From contig CAJUHX010000057.1 of assembly GCA_910586455.1 (NCBI GenBank), positions 1 to 13,889 on the forward strand: a DNA stretch of 13,889 nt. The letters run 5' to 3'. The position numbers were made by a program, and so were the translations under genes. Each line of letters opens with the position of its first letter. Within the stretch, counting starts at the first letter, position 1. Under the pieces are notes generated by a model. The model saw only the letters and a list, made by a program, of their open reading frames with translations. It was not told the DNA's origin and did not search any database. Below, piece after piece: positions 7,518-13,889 of the stretch. The DNA is from an uncultured Muribaculaceae bacterium. GTDB taxonomy: Bacteria > Bacteroidota > Bacteroidia > Bacteroidales > Muribaculaceae.

Positions 7518-8126
7518 TTACTCCAGCATAATCCACGTCAGAAGGCGGTGGGTGGTGGCATTTCGGCGCCACGATGGCAAGGCCTGTTTTTCGAATGTAC
7601 ACATCGGCTTCGGCCTGATGTTTTCAGCCTTTAGCCCCAAAGCCAGCAGGCGGCTGCGGTTCACGGCCTCAAGGTCGACGTGGCGACTGCCGGATATGCA
7701 GTCCGAAAAGCCGGCGCGGCGGAAGTTTTCGGCCAGCTCGGCACTCACCTCATAGCATGCGCCGCAGATACTCGGCCCGAATGCGGCCTGCATCAGTTGC
7801 GGCGACGCTCCGGCCTCTATCAGACGCCGCACGGCGTTGCCTGTTATGTCGCCCAATGAGCCTTTCCAGCCGGCATGTATGGCCGCTACGGCACGGATAT
7901 CAGGCGCATGCAGCAGTAGGGGCACGCAATCGGCGGTGCGCACACCTATGCGCAGACCGGGCGTACGGGTTATAATAGCGTCGGTGTCGGGCAGCGGGCA
8001 TGGAGAATCGACCTCGGCCACGTTGCAGCTGTGGGTCTGCACAGGCAGCAGCACGGCATGGCCGAAACGGTCGACATCGGAGCATATACCTGCGCTGACG
8101 CCGGCCATATCTATGATCTGGTTCAT
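7518..8126 (-). CDS. pgeF: PgeF/LACC1-type multicopper-oxidase-like protein, short form
   Basis: This is a member of the YfiH/LACC1 family (peptidoglycan editing factor; reported as purine nucleoside phosphorylase/adenosine deaminase in several members). The conserved metal ligands are present: H32 in PVQTHSCNV, C67 in VRTADCVPLLL and H84 in IHAGWKGS, then GPSICGACYEV (117-127). The length of 202 aa is clearly less than the usual 240-270. The missing part is the N-terminus, where the family normally carries a conserved SLNLG-like segment. The start is supported by the ATGA overlap with the PAS gene stop, indicating translational coupling. Cytoplasmic, with no signal peptide. Family assignment is firm; function of a form lacking the N-terminal segment is uncertain. 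Confidence 0.88.
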   Translation of the reverse strand: MNQIIDMAGVSAGICSDVDRFGHAVLLPVQTHSCNVAEVDSPCPLPDTDAIITRTPGLRIGVRTADCVPLLLHAPDIRAVAAIHAGWKGSLGDITGNAVRRLIEAGASPQLMQAAFGPSICGACYEVSAELAENFRRAGFSDCISGSRHVDLEAVNRSRLLALGLKAENIRPKPMCTFEKQALPSWRRNATTHRLLTWIMLE

Positions 8127-8476
8127 TGTCGGACGTAGTGCGGCATATCTGCCGGAATCACCATCGACAGTTCAACCAGACCGGCCACATGACCTTCGTC
8201 GTCGAACCACGCGGTCTGGAATATCATCTTTTTCAGGCCCTCCTTTTCAATGGTGTAGGCGTTGGTGCCGCCTTCGGCCAGCAGGCGGCGAATGATTTCT
8301 TTCGAACGGTCGTTGTGGTAATCCATCAGATTGTGACCTATAAGGTCAGCACCTCCGCGGTTGGAGAAAGTCCGGCGCGAACGCTCGTTCATGTATATGA
8401 TGTTGCAGTCGGCATCGGCCACAGTGACAGCGCAATTCATCCTGAATGCCCAGTCGGGAATGTTTTTATGTTCCAT
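8123..8476 (-). CDS. Small single-domain PAS protein
   Basis: This 117-aa protein consists almost entirely of one PAS fold: AVTVADADCNIIYMNERSRRTF for the first strands, GADLIGHNLMDYH for the helical part, then YTIEKEGLKKMIFQTAWFDDEGHVAGLVELSMVIPADMPHYVR. It has no output domain, membrane segment or signal peptide. Similar stand-alone PAS proteins are common in anaerobes. They may sense a small molecule or act through a partner; neither is known here. The stop overlaps the pgeF start by 4 nt (ATGA), so the two are made together. Its ATG lies 4 nt after a TAACTTTG box, suggesting a leaderless or nearly leaderless transcript. Confidence 0.85.
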   Translation of the reverse strand: MEHKNIPDWAFRMNCAVTVADADCNIIYMNERSRRTFSNRGGADLIGHNLMDYHNDRSKEIIRRLLAEGGTNAYTIEKEGLKKMIFQTAWFDDEGHVAGLVELSMVIPADMPHYVRQ

Positions 8477-8479
8477 GCT

Positions 8480-8513
8480 GCAAAGTTACATAAAAAATCA
8501 CTAACTTTGCAAA
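8480..8513. promoter_or_regulatory. Overlapping divergent promoters formed by a 9-bp inverted repeat
   Basis: GCAAAGTTA (8480-8488) and TAACTTTGC (8502-8510) are perfect inverted copies, each containing a TAACTTTG -7 box pointing outward to its gene. For the minus-strand PAS gene, a TTTG lies on the minus strand at 8513-8510, 21 nt upstream of the box (8488-8481), which is the correct -33 spacing. For the plus-strand nuclease remnant, no TTTG appears at the matching distance. Each ATG begins 4 nt after its TTTG. The two promoters overlap physically, so polymerase binding at one should exclude the other. Confidence 0.65.
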
Positions 8514-8825
8514 ATGAAATCCAAGCTGAAGAAATACGATAATATCAATTCTGATGACGCTCGATTTATCAGCGATATAAAGGCGATAGTATATACTGCC
8601 AAACAAAAGGCATATCAGGCAGCAGACCTATTTCAAGTTGCTGCGAACTGGCTTGTTGGAAAAAGAATCGTTGAACAGGAGCAGCATGGTCGGGAGCGTG
8701 CCGAATACGGCAAGCGAATCATAGAACTTGCATCAGAGGCGTTGACGGCAGAATATGGTAAAGGTTACAGCCTTACTCAAATAAAGAATTTCAAGAAGTT
8801 CTATCTGCTGTTCAGAGGTTTGGAT

Positions 8826-8925
8826 ATTCAGCAAGCAGTGCTTGCTGAATCAACGCGAATTAGGCAGACACTGTCTGACCAATCTTATGTGTTGATTCCG
8901 TCAAAAGGTCAGACATCGTCTGACC
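8826..8925 (+). repeat. Cluster of nested inverted and direct repeats inside the nuclease remnant
   Basis: Three hairpins lie within 100 nt: ATTCAGCAAGC (8826-8836) with its complement (8840-8850) around AGT; CAGACA (8865-8870) with TGTCTG (8872-8877); and GGTCAGAC (8907-8914) with GTCTGACC (8918-8925) around ATC. GTCTGACCAAT is also a direct repeat at 8873-8883 and 8918-8928, exactly 15 codons apart, coding QTLSDQS and QTSSDQF. They fall in the linker between the N-terminal helices and the NLSWSHYERLL motif. Confidence 0.75.
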
Positions 8926-9308
8926 AATTTGAAATCAGATATAATATCCCCAATTTATCGTGGTCGCACTACGAAAGATTGCTGCGAGTTAAAGACGATG
9001 ATGAGCGTGATTGGTATATAAGAGAGGCAGCCGGAGAAAACTGGAGCGTCCGAACCCTTGACCGCAACATAGGCTCCCAATATTATCATCGTTTACTCCA
9101 GACACCGGAATCAAAACGTGGTGAAGTCATTGATGAAATGCACCGAAAGCGATAACCCGACTATCGGCTTACTCCTTTGCTCGGAAACAAGTAAGGATTT
9201 AGCACGGTATTCAATACTCAAAGACAGCAAGCAACTCTATGCGGCCAAATATCTTACATATCTCCCGACAAAGGAAGAATTAACCGCAGAAATTGAGCGT
9301 CAGAAAGA

Positions 9309-9337
9309 GATATTTGCCCTGCAAACGGGCAAATATC
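9309..9337 (+). terminator. 11-bp hairpin at the 3' end of the nuclease remnant
   Basis: GATATTTGCCC (9309-9319) pairs perfectly with 9327-9337 around a 7-nt loop. It lies within the last codons, ending 6 nt before the stop codon at 9343-9345. No T-tract follows directly. It may be a 3'-end stem or terminator. The remaining gap to the hexosaminidase (9346-9484) has a weak TATTGC/GCAATA stem at 9407-9429, the promoter box at 9449, and nothing else I recognise. Confidence 0.4.
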
Positions 9338-9448
9338 AAGATTAGCACAACATTTCCGCATTTTAGTTGCCGTCCTTGTATATCGTGTGAACAGCGCTTG
9401 TGCTTATATTGCAGGGGAAAGGCGCAATAATAAATGAAGCAACTCGAT

Positions 9449-9456
9449 TAACTTTG
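9449..9456 (+). promoter_or_regulatory. Predicted -7 box of the hexosaminidase gene
   Basis: TAACTTTG matches the Bacteroidetes -7 consensus and lies 28 nt before the ATG at 9485, giving a leader of roughly 23 nt that is A-rich (GCAAAAAACAAC) and lacks a Shine-Dalgarno sequence. No clear TTTG is found 19-21 nt upstream. Confidence 0.6.
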
Positions 9457-9484
9457 CATAGCAAAAAACAACTATCAGACAACC

Positions 9485-11812
9485 ATGAAAATAAACGTAC
9501 TCCACTGCCTTATCGCCTTGCTTGTCGGCAGCGCAATGGCCGCCTGTTCTACTGCGGAAGTAGACGCCGACTATAATGTGATTCCGATGCCACGACAGAT
9601 TACCGCTGAAAGCGGCGATGCTTTTGTACTTAACCGCTCCACTGTAATTTCCTGCGCCGATACCGCCCTGGCGCGTGAAGCCGGGCTGCTGTCCGAATAC
9701 ATAGGCAAACTTACCGGGTACGCTCCCGAAATTACCGACCGACTTCCGGAATCGAACGTGATATTGCTGCAGTCTGGTGACGAAAATGATAACCAAGAGG
9801 GTTATACACTGAGTATCGCCAAAGACCGAATCGTAATCGGCGGCAACTCTCCGGCCGGTGTCTTCTACGGCATCCAGACCCTGCGCAAGTCAATCCCCGG
9901 AATGGTAGAGGGCAAGAACGTGAAGTTTGCTCCGGTAAGCATCACCGACTATCCGCGCTTTGCATATCGCGGCGCGCACCTCGATGTAGGCCGTCACATG
10001 TTCCCGGTCGATTCCATCAAGAGTTTCATCGACATGCTGGCCCTGCACAACATCAACCGCTTCCATTGGCACCTGACAGACGACCAGGGCTGGCGAATCG
10101 AAATCAAGGGCCGTCCGCTGCTTACCGAACTCGGTTCGATGCGTGCCGGTACCTGCATAGGCCACGACATGGACAGCTCCGACTCCATACCCTACGGCGG
10201 CTTTTACACTCAGGACGAAGCCCGCGACATAGTGCGCTATGCCGCCGACCGCCATATAACCGTTATTCCCGAGATTGACCTTCCGGGCCACATGCTCGGC
10301 GCCCTTAAAGCTTATCCCGAGCTTGGTTGTACCGGCGGCCCCTACGAGGTATGGCAGCGCTGGGGCGTGAGCGAGGATGTGCTCTGCGCCGGCAATGACG
10401 ACGTTCTGAAATTCATTGATGAAGTTCTGGGCGAAATCATCGAACTGTTTCCGTCGGAGTACATACACATAGGCGGCGACGAGTGCCCGAAGATTCGTTG
10501 GGAAAACTGTGCCAGATGCCAGGCCAAGGCCCGTGAACTGGGGCTTAAGGACGGCCCCGAAGGTACAGTCGAGGAGCAGCTGCAGAGCTATATCATACAC
10601 CATGCCAGTGACTATCTGACCTCGCGCGGCCGCAAGATGATTGGTTGGGACGAAACCCTCGAAGGCGGTCTGGCTCCCGGTGCCATAGTTATGTCGTGGC
10701 GCGGCGAGCAGGGTGCCAAGGCGGCGGCACGTCAGGGCCACGATGCCATAATGACTCCCAACACCTACATGTATTTTGACTACTTCCAGACTCTGGACCG
10801 TGATCCGGGCGAGCCCGATGCAATCGGAGGATATATACCGGTAGAGAAAGTATATAGCTTCAATCCTACTCCCGACGACCTTACCGACGAGGAGAAAAAG
10901 CATATCATAGGAGTGCAGGCCAATCTCTGGACCGAGTACATACCTACCTTCAGCGGCGTGCAGTATGCCGAACTGCCGCGAATGGCCGCTCTGAGCGAAG
11001 TGCAGTGGTCGGCTCCCGAACAGCGCGATTACGAGTCGTTTACCAAGCGTCTGTCGCAGCTTGTGGCCCACTACCGCGCCAACGGCTACCGCTATGCCAC
11101 ACACCTGTACAACATCAGCGGAAGCCTTGTGCCCAAATCGCAGGAAAAAGCCGTGGAACTCAGCCTCTTTACAATCGACGACGCCCCTATCTACTTTACT
11201 GCCGACGGCAGCGAACCTGATGAAAACTCCCGTCGCTACGAGGCGCCTTTGATGCTTGACTCCACCTGCGTGATAAAGGCTGTGGCCATACGCCCCGAGG
11301 GCAAGACCAAAGTTTACGTCGACAGTGTAACTTTCAACAAGGCTACCTGTTGCGACATCACACTTGCCATGCCGCCGAGCCGCAGTTTTGCCTGCAACGG
11401 CGCCGCTACTCTCGTCGACGGCAAATTCGGCACGCATGTATTCGCCGACGGCAACTGGCTCGGATTTCAGGGCGCCGACCTGGATGCGGTAATAGACTTT
11501 GGCGCCGACCGGACAATAAGCAGAGTGGCAGTGCGCAACTATGTTGAAACCGGTTCGTGGATTTATGATACTCCGCGCATAGTTATCGAAGGTTCGTCCG
11601 ACGGCAAGACTTTCGTGCCTATTGCCGAACAGGAATTTCCGGCCGACACGCAGCATGTCAGCGAACTGCGCAACCACAGTGTTGAATTCGCTCCGCAGAC
11701 AGTGCGCTATCTGCGGGTGAAAGTGGAGAGTGTGCATCAGATTCCGCAGTGGCATGACCTGGCAATCGGCATGCCGGCGTTTGTATTCGTCGATGAAATA
11801 ATTGTAGAGTAA
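9485..11812 (+). CDS. GH20 beta-N-acetylhexosaminidase lipoprotein with chitobiase-C and F5/8-type C domains
   Basis: This enzyme is predicted to release terminal GlcNAc or GalNAc from glycans by substrate-assisted catalysis. It has 775 aa. Residues 1-21 form a lipoprotein signal (MKINVLHCLIALLVGSAMAAC) with the likely lipidated cysteine at C21, so it is periplasmic or on the outer membrane. A GH20b-like N-terminal domain (about 30-150) leads into the GH20 barrel (about 155-500) with HLDVGRH, FHWHLTDDQGWRIEIK and HIGGDECP, whose D332-E333 is the catalytic pair. VMSWRGEQG, LWTEYI and EVQWS complete the site. A chitobiase C-terminal-like segment (about 550-620, IYFTADGSEPD) and an F5/8 discoidin-like carbohydrate-binding domain (about 635-775) follow. 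No SusC/D pair is seen nearby. Substrate preference (mucin, host N-glycans, chitin oligomers) cannot be read. Confidence 0.94.
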   Translation: MKINVLHCLIALLVGSAMAACSTAEVDADYNVIPMPRQITAESGDAFVLNRSTVISCADTALAREAGLLSEYIGKLTGYAPEITDRLPESNVILLQSGDENDNQEGYTLSIAKDRIVIGGNSPAGVFYGIQTLRKSIPGMVEGKNVKFAPVSITDYPRFAYRGAHLDVGRHMFPVDSIKSFIDMLALHNINRFHWHLTDDQGWRIEIKGRPLLTELGSMRAGTCIGHDMDSSDSIPYGGFYTQDEARDIVRYAADRHITVIPEIDLPGHMLGALKAYPELGCTGGPYEVWQRWGVSEDVLCAGNDDVLKFIDEVLGEIIELFPSEYIHIGGDECPKIRWENCARCQAKARELGLKDGPEGTVEEQLQSYIIHHASDYLTSRGRKMIGWDETLEGGLAPGAIVMSWRGEQGAKAAARQGHDAIMTPNTYMYFDYFQTLDRDPGEPDAIGGYIPVEKVYSFNPTPDDLTDEEKKHIIGVQANLWTEYIPTFSGVQYAELPRMAALSEVQWSAPEQRDYESFTKRLSQLVAHYRANGYRYATHLYNISGSLVPKSQEKAVELSLFTIDDAPIYFTADGSEPDENSRRYEAPLMLDSTCVIKAVAIRPEGKTKVYVDSVTFNKATCCDITLAMPPSRSFACNGAATLVDGKFGTHVFADGNWLGFQGADLDAVIDFGADRTISRVAVRNYVETGSWIYDTPRIVIEGSSDGKTFVPIAEQEFPADTQHVSELRNHSVEFAPQTVRYLRVKVESVHQIPQWHDLAIGMPAFVFVDEIIVE

Positions 11813-11875
11813 GAGAAAAACTCCGGTCTGCTTGCTAAAATTAATTTTTACGACTTACATATCAGAATAAATCCG

Positions 11876-11883
11876 TAACTTTG
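11876..11883 (+). promoter_or_regulatory. Predicted -7 box of the DEAD-box helicase gene
   Basis: TAACTTTG lies in the 77-bp gap after the hexosaminidase, ending 6 nt before the ATG at 11890. A TTG at 11881 is in frame with the helicase but is part of this box, so it cannot be the start if the promoter is real; ATG 11890 is chosen for this reason. The transcript would have almost no leader. No clear -33 element and no hairpin are seen in the gap. Confidence 0.6.
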
Positions 11884-11889
11884 TATAGT

Positions 11890-13206
11890 ATGAAGCAGAC
11901 ACAAATAATACAGAATATACGTGAGCGCCTCGGAATCGAGGCGCTCAATGAATTACAGACAGCAGCCATGGCGTGCCGCACTCGTGCCATGGTAATACTT
12001 GCGCCTACAGGCAGCGGCAAGACTGTGGCTTTTGCCATTCCGCTGCTTAACTCGCTGGGCGAGCCCGGCGGCGGCATCCGCGCTCTGATTCTCGCTCCCA
12101 CCCGCGAGCTGGTGCTCCAGATTGCCGAGGTGCTGCGCAAGGCCGGGTTCGGATTCCGGACAGTGGCTCTTTATGGCGGACACAGCTTCGAGGAAGAACT
12201 GAAATCGCTGTCGGTCACTCCCGATATTGTGGTTGCCACGCCGGGTCGGCTCCTCGACCATATACAGCGAGGCTCGGTAAATCTAAGCACCGTAAAGGCT
12301 CTGGTGATAGATGAATACGACAAGGCCCTTGAGCTGGGTTTCCTGGGCCAGATGGGCAAAATCGGACGTCATCTCGGGCGTATGCGTCTGACTGTAGTCA
12401 CATCGGCCACAGCTCTGAAAGACCTGCCGCCCTTCATTGACCTTTCAGGTGCCGAAACCATCGACTACCGCAGCAACCTGCAGCTTAACAGCGGCAAGGT
12501 GCATATAGCTCGCATCGAGGCTCCGGCCCGCGATAAGCTCGATTCTCTGGTCGACCTGGTGCATACCCTGCCGGATGATTCAAAAGTGCTTATTTTTGTA
12601 AACCACCGCGAAAGTGCCGAGCGCGTGTACGAACGATTGAAACGCGAGGGAGCACCTGCAGGCCTCTATCACGGCGGTCTGCAACAGCAGGAACGCGAGA
12701 TGGCTCTGGCTCTGTTCGGCAATGGCAGCACGCCTGTGCTGGTGTCGACCGACCTTGGCTCGCGCGGCCTTGACATCGACAATGTGGCCGCCGTGGTGCA
12801 TTACCACATGCCCCCGAGTGCCGAGAACTGGACTCACCGCAATGGCCGTACGGCCCGTATGGGTGCCGACGGCAAGGTGTTCGTCATAACTTCGGAAGCC
12901 GACAATATTCCCGATTATGTGGTATGGGACAGCGAATACATGCCTCAGCCTAAAGAAGGCCATTGCTTTGTACGTCGTTGGCGCTCGCTGTATTTCTCGG
13001 CAGGCAAGAAAGACAAAATTTCGCGCGGCGACATAGCAGGTTTTCTGATGCGGCAGGGTGGCCTGACTAAAGAACAGTTAGGCAAAATCGACCTCGGCGA
13101 ACACTATGCCCTCGCAGCAGTCGACGCCACTCTCGCCCGCGATGTGCTGGCAAAAGTGGCGCCGCTGAAAATAAAGAATAAAAAAGTTAAAATCAGTCTG
13201 ATGTAG
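11890..13206 (+). CDS. DbpA-like DEAD-box ATP-dependent RNA helicase
   Basis: This predicted RNA-unwinding ATPase of 438 aa probably acts in ribosome assembly. A Q-motif-like start (LGIEALNELQTAAM) is followed by motif I APTGSGKT (38-45), Ia PTRELVLQ, TPGR (Ib), motif II as DEYD at 141-144 instead of DEAD, motif III SAT (172-174), motif IV LIFVNHRESAERV, motif V STDLGSRGLDI and motif VI HRNGRTARMG (from 316). The C-terminus (about 365-438, ISRGDIAGFLMRQGGLTKEQLGKIDL through KIKNKKVKISLM) matches the DbpA RNA-binding domain, which targets 23S rRNA in E. coli and Bacillus. It ends 7 bp from the convergent next gene. DbpA-type is likely; I do not assign the symbol because motif II differs. Confidence 0.92.
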   Translation: MKQTQIIQNIRERLGIEALNELQTAAMACRTRAMVILAPTGSGKTVAFAIPLLNSLGEPGGGIRALILAPTRELVLQIAEVLRKAGFGFRTVALYGGHSFEEELKSLSVTPDIVVATPGRLLDHIQRGSVNLSTVKALVIDEYDKALELGFLGQMGKIGRHLGRMRLTVVTSATALKDLPPFIDLSGAETIDYRSNLQLNSGKVHIARIEAPARDKLDSLVDLVHTLPDDSKVLIFVNHRESAERVYERLKREGAPAGLYHGGLQQQEREMALALFGNGSTPVLVSTDLGSRGLDIDNVAAVVHYHMPPSAENWTHRNGRTARMGADGKVFVITSEADNIPDYVVWDSEYMPQPKEGHCFVRRWRSLYFSAGKKDKISRGDIAGFLMRQGGLTKEQLGKIDLGEHYALAAVDATLARDVLAKVAPLKIKNKKVKISLM

Positions 13207-13207
13207 G

Positions 13208-13223
13208 CCGTAATCATATACGG
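13208..13223. terminator. Weak hairpin spanning the helicase/surface-protein junction
   Basis: CCGTA (13208-13212) pairs with TACGG (13219-13223) around a 6-nt loop. It spans the 7-bp gap and the stop of the minus-strand gene. The stem is short and lacks a T-tract, so it is only the best candidate in a junction with no room for a normal terminator. Confidence 0.25.
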
Positions 13224-13889
13224 AACTTGCGGATAGAATTGCCGGCTTTTATTATATAAATGCCGGCGGGAAGTGCAAGGCTCTGTTCGAAGAAATCGGT
13301 ATTTATGGCATAACGCAGCACACAGGCTCCGGTGGCACTGTATATTTCCAGTGTCGAGCCTGACGCATTTTTCAAACTCAGCAGTTTGCCGCTGAGTTTT
13401 ATTGAAGTTTCCGAAACACTAATGTCGGCCACGGCCGAGGTGTTCTTTGCCTGTGGAAACACAAACATCGATGGAAACCAGTAATTGTCAATCATGGGGT
13501 AGTCGCAGATGGCTTCGCCTTCCGGGCTGTAGCGGCGGGTGATGTAGGTGGGAGTGGAGAATTCGTGATACAGGCTCATGTATACTTCGTCAGTATCGGG
13601 ATGCACTCCCAGCGAACAGCCGTACACCTTCCAGTTGGCGCCTTCTGTTTCAAGGTCGACAAAGAGCGATGTTTCGCGGGTGTCGCAGTCGAACTTGTAA
13701 ATCTGCGAGCCTGCAAACCAGCGGTTCATGCCCCCTTTCCAGTACAGCACGTTTGATTGCGACGAAGCCACAAAGGCATCCGGAGTCCAGGCATACCACG
13801 AGTTGGCCGGGCCGAACATGCCTTCGGTGACCGGCACGGTTTCGGTGGCGAGAGTATGCGGGTCGATGCGCAGCAGCAGGGGCAGGGAG
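13214..13889 (-). CDS. Type IX-secreted surface protein with beta-propeller-like region, 5'-partial
   Basis: The frame stays open to the window edge, so the start is beyond 13889; 224 residues are visible. The first 145 or so (LRIDPHTLATETVPV, DAFVASSQSNVLYWKGG, SQIYKFDCDTRETSLFVDL, CSLGVHPDTDEVYMSLYHEF, RRYSPEGEAICDYPM) have the repeated strand pattern of YncE/DUF5074-like propellers of Bacteroidetes. After a short linker (SAVADISVSE), the last 65 residues (LSGKLLSLKNASGSTLEIYSATG, LPAGIYIIKAGNSIRKFRI) form a typical Por/type IX secretion C-terminal sorting domain. That domain directs export across the outer membrane and attachment to the surface. Ligand unknown. It is convergent with the helicase. 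Confidence 0.8.
   Translation of the reverse strand, partial: SLPLLLRIDPHTLATETVPVTEGMFGPANSWYAWTPDAFVASSQSNVLYWKGGMNRWFAGSQIYKFDCDTRETSLFVDLETEGANWKVYGCSLGVHPDTDEVYMSLYHEFSTPTYITRRYSPEGEAICDYPMIDNYWFPSMFVFPQAKNTSAVADISVSETSIKLSGKLLSLKNASGSTLEIYSATGACVLRYAINTDFFEQSLALPAGIYIIKAGNSIRKFRI

Larger units (their letters stand above)
8514..9345 (+). pseudogene. DUF1016/YhcG-type PD-(D/E)XK nuclease remnant with catalytic core deleted
   Basis: The first frame (8514-9155, 213 aa) encodes the N-terminal DUF1016 domain: FISDIKAIVYTAKQKAYQAAD, NWLVGKRIVEQEQHG, YGKRIIELASEALTAEYGKGYS, then NLSWSHYERLLRVKDDDERDWYIREAAGENWSVRTLDRNI. It ends abruptly in EMHRKR-stop. The family's C-terminal end resumes in another frame (about 9139-9345): TESDNPTIGLLLCSETSKDLARYSILKDSKQLYAAKYLTYLPTKEELTAEIERQ. 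The roughly 100 residues that should lie between, including the D..ExK nuclease site, are absent, so the join near 9123-9147 looks like an internal deletion that also shifts frame. Two hand-counted 60-nt rows at the start run 35-42% GC, against about 60% in a row of the next gene, suggesting transfer. The N-terminal piece may still be translated. Confidence 0.82.

Noticed and set aside
9118..9345. Independent 75-aa gene downstream of the nuclease N-terminal frame
   Set aside because: From about residue 8 onward it matches the C-terminal end of DUF1016/YhcG proteins (DNPTIGLLLC, KQLYAAKYLTYLPTKEEL), so it is the tail of the broken gene, not a separate one.
8502..9458. Direct repeat TAACTTTGCA (8502-8511 and 9449-9458) flanking the AT-rich nuclease remnant, as if an attachment or target-site duplication
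   Set aside because: Both copies coincide with -7 promoter boxes of this lineage, and TAACTTTG also occurs before the helicase, so coincidence by promoter consensus is the simpler explanation.
9890..11755. 621-codon open frame antisense to the hexosaminidase
   Set aside because: It lies wholly opposite a well-recognised GH20 gene, resembles no family I know, and arises from the codon bias of the sense strand. Long antisense frames opposite tyrS and the alcohol dehydrogenase were dismissed for the same reason.
11881..11889. TTG start for the helicase three codons upstream of ATG 11890
   Set aside because: The TTG is part of the TAACTTTG promoter box and would not be in the transcript; ATG 11890 retains the whole Q-motif region.
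13241..13267. GCCGGC repeated at 13241-13246 and 13262-13267 as a helicase terminator
   Set aside because: It lies inside the coding sequence of the type IX cargo gene, has a 15-nt AT loop with only 6 bp of pairing, and shows no following T-tract on the plus strand.

Overview
The window looks like chromosomal DNA from a Bacteroidales bacterium, most likely Muribaculaceae or a close relative. Four things support this. Several genes follow the Bacteroidetes -7 box (TAnnTTTG, here TAACTTTG or TAATTTTG). Translation starts lack Shine-Dalgarno sequences and have AT-rich leaders. The last gene ends in a type IX secretion (Por) C-terminal sorting domain. The protein sequences (RF2, TyrRS, PgeF, GH20 lipoprotein) have a Bacteroidales flavour. 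The family-level guess is inference; no rRNA is present. Most of the window is ordinary core-genome content.

Layout. Positions 1-1114 hold prfB (RF2), cut at its 5' end by the window edge but including its programmed +1 frameshift site. A perfect 28-bp hairpin separates it from a convergent iron-dependent alcohol dehydrogenase on the minus strand (1236-2423). A 245-bp divergent promoter region follows. Next comes a plus-strand run of topA (topoisomerase I), an RluA-type pseudouridine synthase overlapping topA by one base, and tyrS, which starts with GTG (2669-7350). A 167-bp region with three hairpins separates tyrS from a convergent, translationally coupled pair on the minus strand: a small PAS protein followed by a short PgeF/LACC1-like protein (7518-8476).

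Positions 8514-9345 are the only accessory-looking stretch. It is an AT-rich remnant of a DUF1016/YhcG-type PD-(D/E)XK nuclease whose catalytic core is deleted and whose two ends are joined out of frame. It shares a 37-bp divergent promoter with the PAS gene. After it come a GH20 beta-N-acetylhexosaminidase lipoprotein with chitobiase-C-like and F5/8-type C domains (9485-11812), a DbpA-like DEAD-box RNA helicase with motif II DEYD (11890-13206), and, convergent with only 7 bp between, the 3' part of a type IX-secreted surface protein (13214-13889, minus strand).

How the genes fit together: translation and RNA-handling functions dominate (RF2, TyrRS, pseudouridine synthase, DEAD-box helicase), with topoisomerase I leading one operon. 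The hexosaminidase and the type IX cargo are envelope proteins that fit a gut glycan forager. I found no CRISPR array, tRNA, rRNA, insertion sequence or convincing new multi-gene system. The observations most worth checking are the RF2 frameshift site in a lineage that rarely uses Shine-Dalgarno initiation, the core-deleted nuclease, and the -7 boxes placed 4-6 nt from ATG, which imply leaderless transcripts.
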